Shown here: positions 19,506 through 29,291 of the stretch, in pieces
How positions within the stretch are numbered: the first letter of the stretch is position 1
How the letters are laid out: every line of letters begins with the position of its first letter
Assembly: GCF_019249215.1 (NCBI RefSeq)
Contig: NZ_JAESDI010000003.1
Location: 291,917-355,916, forward strand
Source: Alteromonas lipotrueae
GTDB taxonomy: Bacteria > Pseudomonadota > Gammaproteobacteria > Enterobacterales > Alteromonadaceae
Reading direction: 5' to 3'
Length of the DNA: 64,000 bases
The notes under the pieces: model-generated
The model's database searches: none
What the model was told of the DNA's origin: nothing
The model's input: the letters and a program-made list of their open reading frames with translations, nothing else
Made by a program: the position numbers and the translations under genes

Positions 19506-20194
19506 TGCAGGGTATTGATAAATATATTCGCTTAAGTAAAGCGTTAGGGTACACATTTAATAATGTAGCCTTGCTAGAGCAAGCGTTAACCCACAGAAGT
19601 GCTGCAAAGCAGCACAATGAAAGATTAGAATTTTTAGGCGATGCTATTTTAGGTATGGTTATTGGTGAAACCTTGTTTAAGCGTTTCCCAGACGTACCAG
19701 AAGGTAAGCTTACCCGTATGCGTTCAACCTTAGTAAAAGGTGATACGTTGGCCGAATTGGCCCGTGAAGCGAGTATGGGTGAGTTACTACACCTTGGTCC
19801 CGGTGAGCTTAAAAGCGGTGGTCATCGTCGCAGTTCAATATTGGCAGACGCGGTGGAAGCTGTGTTAGGCGCAATTTACTTGGACTCAGGGATGGATGAG
19901 GTCTGTAACGTTATTTACCATTTATGGGAAAGCCGTATTGAAGCGTTAAACCCCAATGCGCACCCTAAAGACAGCAAAACCCGTCTTCAAGAATACCTGC
20001 AAGGCCGTAAACTGCCTTTACCGTCCTATGAAGTTATCTCTATTTCAGGGAAAGATCACGCTCAAGTTTTTGAAGTTAGCTGCACAGTGACGACGTTAGA
20101 TAAGCCCGTTTCGGCATCTGGAAATAGCCGAAGAAAAGCCGAGCAGGAAGCAGCAAGACTTACCTTGGAGACACTCGATGACACAGCCAAATGA
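19505..20194 (+). CDS. rnc: Ribonuclease III
   Basis: A 229-residue double-strand-specific endoribonuclease that processes rRNA and some mRNAs. The nuclease signature [18 protein letters not shown] is at about residues 38-55, with the second acidic cluster at [15 protein letters not shown]. The C-terminal double-stranded RNA-binding domain runs from about residue 155 ([20 protein letters not shown] to the end). It overlaps lepB by 1 base and era by 17 bases. Confidence 0.97.
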   Translation: MQGIDKYIRLSKALGYTFNNVALLEQALTHRSAAKQHNERLEFLGDAILGMVIGETLFKRFPDVPEGKLTRMRSTLVKGDTLAELAREASMGELLHLGPGELKSGGHRRSSILADAVEAVLGAIYLDSGMDEVCNVIYHLWESRIEALNPNAHPKDSKTRLQEYLQGRKLPLPSYEVISISGKDHAQVFEVSCTVTTLDKPVSASGNSRRKAEQEAARLTLETLDDTAK

Positions 20195-21089
20195 TACAAC
20201 CCGATGTGGCCTAGTCGCTATTGTAGGGCGCCCCAATGTAGGTAAATCGACACTGCTTAATAGATTGCTTGGGCAAAAAGTGAGTATTACGTCGCGTAAA
20301 CCACAAACTACCCGTCACCGTATTTTAGGTATCGATACTGAAGGCGATTATCAAGCCATCTACGTCGATACTCCAGGCCTTCATAGCGAAGAAAAAAGCG
20401 CCATGAACCGTTATATGAACCGAGCCGCTTCAAGTTCTCTTGCCGAAGTGGGTTTGGTGTTGTTCGTGATAGAAGGTACACGCTGGAACGACGACGATGA
20501 AATGGTGTTGTCTAAAGTGAAAGCCTCAGGTCTACCTTGCTACCTTATCGTCAACAAGATGGATAAAGTAGAAGATAAAGAAGCCTTTATGCTCCATCTT
20601 CAAGGCCTATCAGAAAAATATAAGTTCGAACATATTATCCCCATTAGCGCGAAACAGGGCAAAATGGTGGATGATATCCGAGAACTTGTTGCCAATAGCC
20701 TGCCTGAAAGTGAGTTTTTCTTCCCCGAAGATTACATTACCGATCGCTCAAGTCGCTTTATGGCCGCTGAAATCATTCGCGAAAAGTTAATGCGCTTTAC
20801 CGGGGATGAACTTCCTTATGCTACAACCGTAGAAATTGAACAGTTTAAGCTAGCTGAAAACGGCGTATACCGTATCAGTGGTCTTATTCTTGTAGAGCGT
20901 GAAACGCAAAAGCGTATGATTATAGGCAAGGGTGGCAAGCACCTGAAAACCATTGGTGAACATGCCCGCAAAGATATGGAAAACCTGTTTGATAATAAAG
21001 TTTTCTTAGAAATGTGGGTTAAAGTGAAACAAGGTTGGGCTGACGATGAACGTGCTCTACGTTCGTTAGGTTATTCAGACGATAGTTAG
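20178..21089 (+). CDS. era: GTPase Era, 30S assembly factor
   Basis: A 303-residue Era protein: G1 [17 protein letters not shown]3 DTPGLH, G4 NKMD, and a C-terminal KH domain ([18 protein letters not shown]). Era binds the 3' end of 16S rRNA and checks 30S maturation, which goes with the rRNA-processing enzyme encoded by the overlapping rnc. The usual downstream neighbours recO and pdxJ are not here; pdxH follows after a 149-base gap. Confidence 0.97.
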   Translation: MTQPNDTTRCGLVAIVGRPNVGKSTLLNRLLGQKVSITSRKPQTTRHRILGIDTEGDYQAIYVDTPGLHSEEKSAMNRYMNRAASSSLAEVGLVLFVIEGTRWNDDDEMVLSKVKASGLPCYLIVNKMDKVEDKEAFMLHLQGLSEKYKFEHIIPISAKQGKMVDDIRELVANSLPESEFFFPEDYITDRSSRFMAAEIIREKLMRFTGDELPYATTVEIEQFKLAENGVYRISGLILVERETQKRMIIGKGGKHLKTIGEHARKDMENLFDNKVFLEMWVKVKQGWADDERALRSLGYSDDS

Positions 21090-21105
21090 CACTCAGCAAT
21101 TATCT

Positions 21106-21179
21106 GTTTTGGGCTCAACGGAATACGCGTTAGCCCAAAACATAATTTAAAAAGTGTAGCCCAAATCATAAGCCCAAAC
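21106..21179 (+). repeat. Inverted repeat and repeated AGCCCAAA octamers after era
   Basis: A 10-bp inverted repeat (21106-21115 with 21132-21141) is followed by two more copies of AGCCCAAA near 21158 and 21171. There is no T-run after the stem, so it is not a standard intrinsic terminator. It could end or attenuate the lepA-era transcript in a factor-dependent way; this is a guess. Confidence 0.4.
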
Positions 21180-21238
21180 GTATCAGCTAAAAAATCAGCG
21201 AGCATCCATTAGTCACAAAGCAATAAAAAGGGGTAGGT

Positions 21239-21877
21239 ATGGCAATTTCTGATATGCGCAGACAGTATGCAAAAGGGAGTCTGCAAGATACAGATCTCAC
21301 CGCGGATCCTTTTTCATTATTTGACCGTTGGCTAAAAGATGCCATCACCGCTGAAATTCCCGATCCTACCGCTATGACAGTGGCAACGGTTGATGCCACA
21401 GGACAGCCTTCTCAACGTATCGTGCTATTAAAAGATGTAAGTGAAGCAGGGTTTGTCTTTTTCACTAATTTAGGCAGCCGTAAAGCAAAAGAGCTTAGTC
21501 AAAACCCTAAGGTTTCATGTCATTTCCCCTGGTTTTTCATGGAGCGACAAGTGAGAGTGTGCGGTGTAGTAGAAAAGCTTTCCTTTAAGGAAAACGCGGC
21601 CTACTTCCTTTCTCGCCCTAAAGACAGCCAGTTAGCAGCTTACGCGTCTGAGCAAAGTAAGCCTATTAGCAGCCGTGAACTATTGCATACCCAGTTTGCC
21701 CAAATGAAACAAAAGTTTGAAAACAAAACGCTACCTGCACCTGACTTTTGGGGCGGCTTTCGTATTGTTCCTCACCAAATCGAATTTTGGCAAGGCGGTG
21801 AAGACAGGTTACACGACCGCTTTGAATACAACCGTGATGAAAATGGCAACTGGAACACTCAGCGTTTAATGCCTTAA
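21239..21877 (+). CDS. pdxH: Pyridoxamine/pyridoxine 5'-phosphate oxidase
   Basis: A 212-residue FMN flavoenzyme that makes pyridoxal 5'-phosphate from PNP or PMP. FMN-binding motifs are visible: QRIVLLKDV and VFFTNLGSRKAKEL. The C-terminal signature FWQGGEDRLHDRF is followed by WNTQRLMP, the usual ending. The length is typical. It sits where pdxJ (the preceding step in the same pathway) often lies after era-recO. Confidence 0.96.
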   Translation: MAISDMRRQYAKGSLQDTDLTADPFSLFDRWLKDAITAEIPDPTAMTVATVDATGQPSQRIVLLKDVSEAGFVFFTNLGSRKAKELSQNPKVSCHFPWFFMERQVRVCGVVEKLSFKENAAYFLSRPKDSQLAAYASEQSKPISSRELLHTQFAQMKQKFENKTLPAPDFWGGFRIVPHQIEFWQGGEDRLHDRFEYNRDENGNWNTQRLMP

Positions 21878-21902
21878 GAGGTATTAATCATGGCATTCTT
21901 TA

Positions 21903-22730
21903 ATGATTGATAGCCACTGCCATTTAGACTTGCCAGCATTTCAAGGTGACTGGCAGTCGGTGATAAGCCACGCAACCAGCGCAGGCCTAACGCGCATTCT
22001 TATTCCTGGTACGCAAGTGTCGCAGTGGTCAACTCAACTCGCTATCCAATCCTATGCCAACCAAAATACGAAACCTATTTCGATAGATATCGCGTGTGGT
22101 CTGCACCCTTACTTCTTGTCTACCCACGAAACTGATAATGACAGCGCGTTAAGCATCCTAGAACGGCTTTTGTCTCAATCTAGTGCTCGTATGGTAGCAT
22201 TAGGTGAAATCGGCTTAGATGGTCACATAGCGTTACCTATGCTGCGTCAAAAAGAGATATTTGAAGTGCAGTTACGTTTAGCGAGTGAATACGCCCTTCC
22301 TGTTATTTTGCATCATCGAAAAAGCCATCATCTTATTTTTGAAAGTCTTAAAAAAACAGGATTTGCAGAAGGCGGCGTTATTCATGCATTTTCTGGCAGT
22401 ATAGAGGTGGCCAAAGCGTATATTGAGAAAGGTTTTTATATTGGCGTAGGGGGGACCATTACCTATGACAGAGCGAAGAAGACGAAAGAAACCATCGTTT
22501 ACTTACTTAAGCACCACCCAGACCGATTACTACTTGAAACTGATTCGCCTGATATGCCCATGCAGGGGCGACAAGGCGCTCGAAACAGCCCTGAATACCT
22601 TGGGGAAGTGCTAGAAGCACTGGGTAAACTTGGGGAGTATGATACACAAACACTAGACGCCATTACCACGCAAAATTACTTCACGCTTTTTCACAACACG
22701 CTTTTTCGTAATAGCCAGAAAAAGGCCTAA
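21903..22730 (+). CDS. TatD-family metal-dependent hydrolase (YjjV-like)
   Basis: A 275-residue TIM-barrel TatD-family enzyme. The metal ligands are in place: DSHCHLD at the start, ALGEIGLDG, VILHHRKSHH, VIHAFSGS, and LLLETDSPDMP. Family members are Mg2+-dependent DNases or related phosphoesterases; YjjV of E. coli is the closest described type by length and the start motif. It follows pdxH by 25 bases and may be co-transcribed with it. The natural substrate is not established. Confidence 0.88.
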   Translation: MIDSHCHLDLPAFQGDWQSVISHATSAGLTRILIPGTQVSQWSTQLAIQSYANQNTKPISIDIACGLHPYFLSTHETDNDSALSILERLLSQSSARMVALGEIGLDGHIALPMLRQKEIFEVQLRLASEYALPVILHHRKSHHLIFESLKKTGFAEGGVIHAFSGSIEVAKAYIEKGFYIGVGGTITYDRAKKTKETIVYLLKHHPDRLLLETDSPDMPMQGRQGARNSPEYLGEVLEALGKLGEYDTQTLDAITTQNYFTLFHNTLFRNSQKKA

Positions 22731-22781
22731 AACAGGTGAAGTTTGCTGGCTTGGATTAATTGAAATTAGCAAAAATGTCAC

Positions 22782-23399
22782 TCAAGACTGAAAAACTCGA
22801 ATTATCCACGGGCGAAACTTATAAAACCCTCGTGTTATATAAACACCCACAATCAGCGCCAACACAATAACGGCGCTAATAATAAGCCACAATTGCTGGC
22901 GAAGCGTTAACGGACTGGAAAGTACCACCTCAGTGTCGATATTGACGTTCAAATAGCCAATTACCTTGCCGTTATCATCGAGAATTTTTTCAACATGAGT
23001 ATTGGGAGCAACGTCCCGTTCTCGGGCTAACGCTACCACACTGTCGACTCTTGGTAAGGGCGCAATATAAATGCCTTGGGCATTAAATACGCTTAAAGAG
23101 ATAACGGCGGGTTCTTCTAATGCAATGGCAATTAAACGGGCTAGTTGAACCGTGTCTTGTGCCACTAATGCAGGCTGTAAGATTTTTGAATATTGACTGC
23201 TAATGCTGGTACCCGGTTGGGCCGTTTGTACGTCAACCCAATGGGTCTGGTACTGCTGGTACATGAGAAATAGACCCACTGCCAATGCCACCGCGGTAGC
23301 CATGATAATAGTATGGATAAGCCGCTTGAACGCAGTGTAAGCTGAGTGTGAAACGCTGTGTTTGTGAGCAATGCGTTCGCTTTCTAAGTGGTTCAGCAT
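22782..23399 (-). CDS. ytjB: Smp/YtjB-type membrane protein, divergent from serB
   Basis: A 205-residue protein with two membrane helices, at about residues 29-50 (LIHTIIMATAVALAVGLFL) and 172-192 (LWLIISAVIVLALIVGVYI). They flank a periplasmic domain of about 120 residues, giving a sensor-like topology without a signalling output domain. Position (divergent from serB) and topology match the E. coli SmpA-like YtjB (Smp, AhpA). Its function is not well defined. Assigned on context and topology. Confidence 0.75.
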   Translation of the reverse strand: MLNHLESERIAHKHSVSHSAYTAFKRLIHTIIMATAVALAVGLFLMYQQYQTHWVDVQTAQPGTSISSQYSKILQPALVAQDTVQLARLIAIALEEPAVISLSVFNAQGIYIAPLPRVDSVVALARERDVAPNTHVEKILDDNGKVIGYLNVNIDTEVVLSSPLTLRQQLWLIISAVIVLALIVGVYITRGFYKFRPWIIRVFQS

Positions 23400-23528
23400 T
23401 TCGCCTTAATTTCCTTTATCTTTATGCGCTAACAGTAGGGTAATTTTGACTAATTTGAAAGTGTGTATTTCCACATGTGTAATGTTTGGGTAGCATATGG
23501 GCAAGACTAACAAAGGTTTGAATAAATA

Positions 23529-24527
23529 GTGATCACGTTTTTAAACGAAATACCGCCGAATGCGATGCATGATACCTCTTTTTTATCTACGCAGCTTACC
23601 ACAAAGTCGCCCAGTGAGGATGAAGCTGGTCTTTCCATTCTAACCATTATCGGTCAAGCATTAACCCCATACATTGTTAGTCAGGTTGTTGAAGGGTTTA
23701 GCGACGTTTTTGAGGCTACATCAATTCACTTACATCCGTTCCACAATAAACTCGGTGATGGCGTGGTGGTAGTGAAAGGCCGCTTAAGTGAAAACGCCGA
23801 CTCCCAAGCTGATACTACAGTGCCAGCCCTAGTAGCGACATTATCGGCCCGATATCACGTGGATTTAGGCATTCAAGATACTCAACCATCGCTCAACGAG
23901 CCAGGCCTTCTCGTGATGGATATGGACAGTACATTAATTGATATTGAGTGCATTGATGAAATTGCCAAACTAGCGGGCGTCGGTGAGCAAGTGGCTGCTG
24001 TAACCGAACAGGCCATGCGTGGCGACATAGCATTTAATGATAGCTTGAATCATCGAGTGGCCTGCCTAGATGGTGTACCAGAGCAACAGCTTCAACAAAT
24101 ACGTGATAGCTTGCCCATCATGCCAGGTGTACAGCTGCTGATTGCTATTCTAAAACAATACAATTGGAAGCTTGCTATTGCTTCAGGTGGTTTTACTTAT
24201 TTTGCCAACCATTTAAAAGCCCGTTTAGATCTTGATGAAGCGGTTTCAAATACTTTGGTGATAGAGCAGGGCATATTGACCGGCGAAGTGTCTGGCGAAA
24301 TTGTGAATGCTGAAGTAAAAGCGCGAACCGTGAAAGCGTTGGCCGAACGTTGGGGAGTTCCGAGCGCTCAAACGGTTGCCATGGGCGACGGTGCAAACGA
24401 TTTAGTGATGATGGCCGAATCGGCGTTAGGGGTGGCGTGCCATGGAAAGCCAGTTGTGAACGAAAAAGCTGACGTTGCTATTCGATTGGGCAGCCTACAT
24501 TGCCTATTGTACTTTTTGTCTTTGTAG
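23529..24527 (+). CDS. serB: Phosphoserine phosphatase
   Basis: A 332-residue HAD-superfamily enzyme that removes phosphate from L-phosphoserine, the last step of serine synthesis. The nucleophile motif is VMDMDSTLIDIECIDEIA at about residue 133, with later motifs LAIASGGFTYFA and MGDGANDLVMM. The N-terminal 120 residues are an ACT-like extension, as in E. coli SerB. It begins at a GTG. Its product feeds glyA, 8 kb to the right. Confidence 0.95.
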   Translation: MITFLNEIPPNAMHDTSFLSTQLTTKSPSEDEAGLSILTIIGQALTPYIVSQVVEGFSDVFEATSIHLHPFHNKLGDGVVVVKGRLSENADSQADTTVPALVATLSARYHVDLGIQDTQPSLNEPGLLVMDMDSTLIDIECIDEIAKLAGVGEQVAAVTEQAMRGDIAFNDSLNHRVACLDGVPEQQLQQIRDSLPIMPGVQLLIAILKQYNWKLAIASGGFTYFANHLKARLDLDEAVSNTLVIEQGILTGEVSGEIVNAEVKARTVKALAERWGVPSAQTVAMGDGANDLVMMAESALGVACHGKPVVNEKADVAIRLGSLHCLLYFLSL

Positions 24528-24599
24528 ATGATCGTTGACTAGGATGCATATTTGATTACTAGCAGCGCTGTGTTAAGCGCGAAGAATAAGTAGTAAGCA

Positions 24600-24632
24600 C
24601 AAGCTCTGAAGGTTGTATCAGAGCTTGTTTTT
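24600..24632 (+). terminator. Intrinsic terminator after serB
   Basis: A 10-bp stem (24600-24609 with 24618-24627) and an 8-base loop followed by a T-run. It ends at the stop of the convergent PilZ gene. Confidence 0.8.
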
Positions 24633-27189
24633 ATTTCGCAAATGCTTGGTCTTGTAATAATGCTTGAATACCGGACTGAGCGCGCTCTTCTGCTTTCGCT
24701 TTAGTGTCTCGGTTAGCGGTAATGGTGTCGTCATCGAATTCATATCTAATCAATACTTCATCGGTTACATCAATTAAGTGTGAACAAGCGGCTAAGCTCC
24801 AAAGCTTATTTTCAAGCTCCTTAGCACGGTGAATAGCATACACGCTAACGTAATTTATCTCTGTTTGTAACATCGATAAATCCGGTTTTCCTGTAGTGGT
24901 AAGCATCACGTGAATAGCAATAAATTGCCCTCGGTTTAACGCTTCAGTAATGAAGGTCTTACGCTGCTCATTATTCTCAAACCGGTGAGAATAGCGCGGA
25001 ATAATAGCCATGCGAGGATCTTTTTGCTTGGCATCAAAAGAGATTAAAAGCTCTTGACGCAAGGGCATATTTTCCAGCTTCACCTGCTTAATACCGCTTT
25101 GCATGAAAGGGGTATCTAGCTTTCTGTCTCTGAATAAGAACTCTAAATTTACCTGACGCTTTTCCGTTAAGTAGGAGACTAGGCTTGAAACCCGTTCGTC
25201 CTGTTTTCCGATGATGCCCGCCTGCGGTGTGTACCTAACCCCTTCCTTGCTCATTAAGAAGGATAGTGAGGTCGCATTACGCGCATTAATACAGCGAAGT
25301 GCCTGACCCATACCCGGCAATTCTTCCTCGCCAGAGTCTTCTTTCAAGCTGTGTTTGTTCTTTTTAATCAGTTCTTCAAAAAACGCTCTAGCCCCTTTTC
25401 CAGCTTCACCCGTCGCGGCTTTTAAGTGCAGAATATTTTTCTCAGCGTTGTGGTAAATGACCGAGTATTGCAAATTCATTACGTTAAAGTTTTGCGTAAT
25501 CTGCTGAAGGCGGGGGAAGGACACTTCAACTTGCCCTTCTAATTCACCGTCGTACTCCTTATTCAATTCAACACGAAGTCCCAATCCATGAACCGAGATA
25601 TCTTCACTTACGCCAATGTGTACGCTGTCGTCATGAGGTATCCTAAGCTCGATTTGAGACCGCAAACGGTAGCGAGATTCTAAACGCTGATCTTCATACT
25701 TAAATCGGAATAACTCAACATTCGGGGTCTTCTGATTTCTAGGGTGACCAAAAACGCGAAGATGAGAAAGGCTGTCGCGGTTGAACTGTAATTCGTTGTA
25801 CGCCTGTTGCCCATATATCGAAGTAACGTCAGTAACGTGAAGCAAGTATTTAAGGTTTTTCAACTTCGACATAACCCGAGGCGAAGGCGGTGTATTTTGG
25901 CGTTTTATTTTCGATCCCACAGAGTCTGGAATAGACAAGGGGGTATGGGCTTGCTCAGGTTGCATGTCGGTTAAGGTAAGCTTAAATACTCGCCAGCTGA
26001 CCTTTTTGGAGCCAAAGCCTAAAAAAACCTGTTTTAGCATGTCTTTTTCTACAAGCTGCTCGTAAGAGGCCGAGTAAAAAAAGACTTTGTCATTTTGTAA
26101 ATGGGTAAAGCTGAACACGAATATTTCGCGACGATGCGCAGGCATAGCGTGCAAGGTGTTCAATCTATTTTGTGACAGCAGAAAACCTAAGCGACACTCA
26201 TCTTCTTCATCTTGCCAGTAGTTCACAGTTTCACGGTTAACTTCGTTAACCATAGCGAAACGAGGGATAAGCCGCTCTTCAATTACATCGATATAAATAG
26301 GCAGAGTAGGGCTTCTTGGCGAAAAGTACTGTTCACACGTTTTACTGGTTATTGCTTCGATGGTGTTGTTCATATTCACTTTATAACGGCGTTTATTTCC
26401 GTGAATAAAGCTTTCTAAAAACTTATCGAAACTGGGAGATGGGCGCTCTGTCGCGCGCTGTAAAGCTAAGTAGATAACATCTTTTTTGCGAACTGTTTTC
26501 ACAAGACGGTAAGCAATGCCATTTTTCTTATCCATGGCAAACTCACCTTCAAGCCCACGGAAGTAGACTTGTAACAGCTCATTTTGTTTAAACAGCGCTT
26601 CTTTGGTGAGTTTGACTTGCAACCCTTCTAGCGACACATCAACGCTTAAGCCTTTAATCGAGTGATTACTTTCATTGAATAGCTCTACCGCAACAGCAAA
26701 GTTCATACGTTCTGTGCTGCGTTGACGATAATCTAGTAGGTTTACCGTTGGCACTTTAAACTGCTCTAAAATTGCAGAGCCTTTTTTGCGCGACGTATTT
26801 GAGGTTGTGCCTTTATCCCGCGCTTCCTCTGCTTTCTCACGAATAATGCGGTAATTGTTTTCAGTATTTTGAACGGCTTCGTAAACACCGAAAGTGTACC
26901 CACCAAATATCCTAATTTGCTCTTCGAATTTATCGACGGCAATTTCATCCATGTAATGGGTTCTGCCATCATGTAAGTAGCTGTTGCACTTACCATCTAC
27001 TTGGCCACGTAAGTCTATTGATCGCATACAGGGTTTCGCAAGGCGTTTCACTTCCATTTTTAATAGAAAGCGTTTTTCCTTGGGAATATCACCACCAATT
27101 TGTAAAAGAACCTTATTGAATTCAGGCTCATTTACCAGTGGTTTCAATTGCTCAATTATGTCAGCGTACTGCTGTAAATCTTGGCTCAT
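24631..27189 (-). CDS. Large protein with two PilZ domains (probable c-di-GMP receptor)
   Basis: An 852-residue soluble protein. Two PilZ-type segments can be read: the first has RxxxR at 157-161 and DVSLEG at 184-189; the second has RxxxR at 502-506 (and 506-510) and DISVHG at 530-535. Both keep the arginines and the D-x-S-x-x-G that bind cyclic di-GMP. The remaining regions (1-150, 270-490, 620-852) are not recognised and show no membrane segment or signal peptide; parts could be degenerate YcgR-like or PilZ-like barrels. It is divergent from radA by 206 bases. A role in c-di-GMP control of motility, pili or surface growth is inferred only. Confidence 0.8.
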   Translation of the reverse strand: MSQDLQQYADIIEQLKPLVNEPEFNKVLLQIGGDIPKEKRFLLKMEVKRLAKPCMRSIDLRGQVDGKCNSYLHDGRTHYMDEIAVDKFEEQIRIFGGYTFGVYEAVQNTENNYRIIREKAEEARDKGTTSNTSRKKGSAILEQFKVPTVNLLDYRQRSTERMNFAVAVELFNESNHSIKGLSVDVSLEGLQVKLTKEALFKQNELLQVYFRGLEGEFAMDKKNGIAYRLVKTVRKKDVIYLALQRATERPSPSFDKFLESFIHGNKRRYKVNMNNTIEAITSKTCEQYFSPRSPTLPIYIDVIEERLIPRFAMVNEVNRETVNYWQDEEDECRLGFLLSQNRLNTLHAMPAHRREIFVFSFTHLQNDKVFFYSASYEQLVEKDMLKQVFLGFGSKKVSWRVFKLTLTDMQPEQAHTPLSIPDSVGSKIKRQNTPPSPRVMSKLKNLKYLLHVTDVTSIYGQQAYNELQFNRDSLSHLRVFGHPRNQKTPNVELFRFKYEDQRLESRYRLRSQIELRIPHDDSVHIGVSEDISVHGLGLRVELNKEYDGELEGQVEVSFPRLQQITQNFNVMNLQYSVIYHNAEKNILHLKAATGEAGKGARAFFEELIKKNKHSLKEDSGEEELPGMGQALRCINARNATSLSFLMSKEGVRYTPQAGIIGKQDERVSSLVSYLTEKRQVNLEFLFRDRKLDTPFMQSGIKQVKLENMPLRQELLISFDAKQKDPRMAIIPRYSHRFENNEQRKTFITEALNRGQFIAIHVMLTTTGKPDLSMLQTEINYVSVYAIHRAKELENKLWSLAACSHLIDVTDEVLIRYEFDDDTITANRDTKAKAEERAQSGIQALLQDQAFAK

Positions 27190-27394
27190 GTATGCACAAC
27201 TTAGTTACTTTCTATTATTATAGACATTATTATTATCGGCACGAATGCTAAACCCATTAATAAACAGTGTTTTGCAAACTGCAACGCGAATGACGACTGG
27301 GATGAGAGTCTGACAAAACTGTTAGATGGGTTAGTGTGCCTTGGTATCTTAATAAGATAGAATACTCTTTTTCACGCTGGGATAAAACTGGAAT

Positions 27395-28762
27395 ATGGCA
27401 AAACGAAAAACGGCTTATGTATGCTCAGATTGTGGGGCTGAATTTCCACGCTGGCAGGGGCAGTGTTCTGAATGTAAAGCATGGAACACCATTAGCGAGT
27501 TTGTAGTAAGTAGCGCCAAAACCAATTCAAAACCAACTTTATCAGGTTACGCTGGGCAAACTGCCGCTAAAATAGAAATGCTCAACGCGATTGATTTGGA
27601 ATCACTACCGCGATTTAGCGCAGGGTTTAAAGAACTAGACAGGGTATTGGGCGGTGGTATCGTGCCCGGCGCCGCTATGTTAATTGGCGGCTCCCCTGGG
27701 GCCGGTAAAAGTACACTATTACTTCAGGTAATGTGTCAAATGGCACAAACTGAAACGGCTTTATACGTAACAGGGGAAGAGTCGCTTCAGCAAGTAGCTA
27801 TGCGTGCTAAGCGCTTGAACCTGCCCGATGATAAGCTAATGATGTTGGCGGAAACCAGCGTAGAAACTATCTGCGATCTGGCGTTAACCAAAAAACCTAA
27901 AATCATGGTTATTGATTCCATTCAGGTTATGCATGTGGCCGATGTGCAATCTGCACCAGGCAGTGTATCTCAGGTTAGAGAAAGTGCGGCCTATTTAACC
28001 CGCTTTGCAAAACAACACCATATCTCAATGTTTCTAGTAGGCCATGTAACCAAAGACGGCAACTTAGCTGGTCCGAAAGTGCTAGAACATTGTATTGACA
28101 GCTCAATGATGCTAGAAGGCGAGAGTGATGGGCGCTATCGTACGTTGCGTAGCCACAAAAACCGTTTTGGCGCTGTAAACGAATTAGGCGTATTTGCGAT
28201 GACAGAAAAAGGGCTTAAAGAGGTGAATAACCCTTCTGCTATTTTTCTAAGCCGTGGCGAAAATGAAACCCCTGGATCGAGCGTTATGGTGATTTGGGAA
28301 GGCACGCGGCCGCTATTGGTAGAAATACAGGCTTTGGTGGATTATTCACAAATGTCTAATCCTAGGCGGATTGCTGTGGGGCTTGATCAAAACCGGTTGT
28401 CGATGTTATTAGCGGTATTGCATCGTCACGGTAATGTACAAATGAATGACCAAGACGTATTTGTGAATGTGGTTGGTGGCGTGAAGGTGAGTGAAACCAG
28501 CGCTGACTTGGCATTACTTTTAGCAATGGTATCGAGCTTTCGAAATCGCTCTTTGCCCAGAGATTTAATTGTATTTGGAGAAGTTGGACTAGCCGGAGAA
28601 ATCAGGCCTGTTCCCAATGGCACTGAGCGCATTATTGAAGCTGCTAAACATGGTTTCAAACGTGCGATTGTGCCAAAGGCAAATGCGCCTAAACAGGCAG
28701 TAAATGGTATGAAAGTTATTCCTGTGTCTCAGCTTAGCGATGCGTTAGACGCATTAGAGTAA
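27395..28762 (+). CDS. radA: DNA repair protein RadA (Sms)
   Basis: A 455-residue RecA-like branch-migration helicase. An N-terminal C4 zinc finger (CSDCGAEF...CSEC, residues 10-30) precedes the Walker A box GGSPGAGKSTLLLQ. The RadA motif KNRFGAVNELG follows, and the C-terminal domain resembles Lon protease (FGEVGLAGEIRPV). RadA extends D-loops and processes recombination intermediates. Its 3' end overlaps the antisense PilZ gene by 34 bases. Confidence 0.97.
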   Translation: MAKRKTAYVCSDCGAEFPRWQGQCSECKAWNTISEFVVSSAKTNSKPTLSGYAGQTAAKIEMLNAIDLESLPRFSAGFKELDRVLGGGIVPGAAMLIGGSPGAGKSTLLLQVMCQMAQTETALYVTGEESLQQVAMRAKRLNLPDDKLMMLAETSVETICDLALTKKPKIMVIDSIQVMHVADVQSAPGSVSQVRESAAYLTRFAKQHHISMFLVGHVTKDGNLAGPKVLEHCIDSSMMLEGESDGRYRTLRSHKNRFGAVNELGVFAMTEKGLKEVNNPSAIFLSRGENETPGSSVMVIWEGTRPLLVEIQALVDYSQMSNPRRIAVGLDQNRLSMLLAVLHRHGNVQMNDQDVFVNVVGGVKVSETSADLALLLAMVSSFRNRSLPRDLIVFGEVGLAGEIRPVPNGTERIIEAAKHGFKRAIVPKANAPKQAVNGMKVIPVSQLSDALDALE

Positions 28763-29151
28763 ACCGCTTCAATTAGCGCGTTTAGTTCCTTTTCATTTAA
28801 ATCAGCATCTTGGCTGTTAAGCAGTATTAAGCGCCTAAGTGCGCTTATGCTGTCCACATCCATTTGAGATACTTTGCAGCCTAAAGATACCGAATCTTTG
28901 CGGGTATCGTTCTGTCGATACAGTTGCTCAATATGCAGGGTGATAACCGGGCTGTCTTCATTTGCTCTGAAAGTGGCAGTGTAAGGATCGTGACTGTCGA
29001 AGGGCAATTCGTTAAGTGCATCTTCGTTTGCGCTTAATTTTACGCCTTGAAGAGAGACATCAATAATAATGACATCAATGCGCTTATCATGATGGGCGAG
29101 TGTTCCTTTTACGGCCAATGGAATACGTGTAAATAAGCGTTTGTCTGACAT
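28729..29151 (-). CDS. Small PilZ-domain protein
   Basis: About 140 residues. I start at MSDKRLF, preceded by a clear GAGGAAG ribosome-binding site, rather than at an ATG 21 codons upstream. The PilZ signature is complete: RxxxR at 5-9 and DVSLQG at 31-36, so c-di-GMP binding is likely. Nothing follows the domain except a short acidic helical tail ending in NASNASLS. The gene ends inside the 3' end of radA on the opposite strand and lies 141 bases downstream of ettA, behind the ettA terminator. Confidence 0.85.
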   Translation of the reverse strand: MSDKRLFTRIPLAVKGTLAHHDKRIDVIIIDVSLQGVKLSANEDALNELPFDSHDPYTATFRANEDSPVITLHIEQLYRQNDTRKDSVSLGCKVSQMDVDSISALRRLILLNSQDADLNEKELNALIEAVYSNASNASLS

Positions 29152-29255
29152 AACTTCCTCAAGCTTGAAAATCTTTGATTCACTCAGTATTAGTGATGTT
29201 AGTACACATGGCAACTAGCAATAAGTGTAGGAGTGTAAAGCAAGTCTTTACGGCA

Positions 29256-29285
29256 CAAAAAAACGGGCTCATATAAGCCCGTTTT
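29256..29285 (-). terminator. Intrinsic terminator after ettA
   Basis: Arms 29260-29269 and 29276-29285 (10 bp), with a T-run on the minus strand (A-run 29257-29263 on the plus strand). Confidence 0.85.
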
Positions 29286-29291
29286 GTAACG

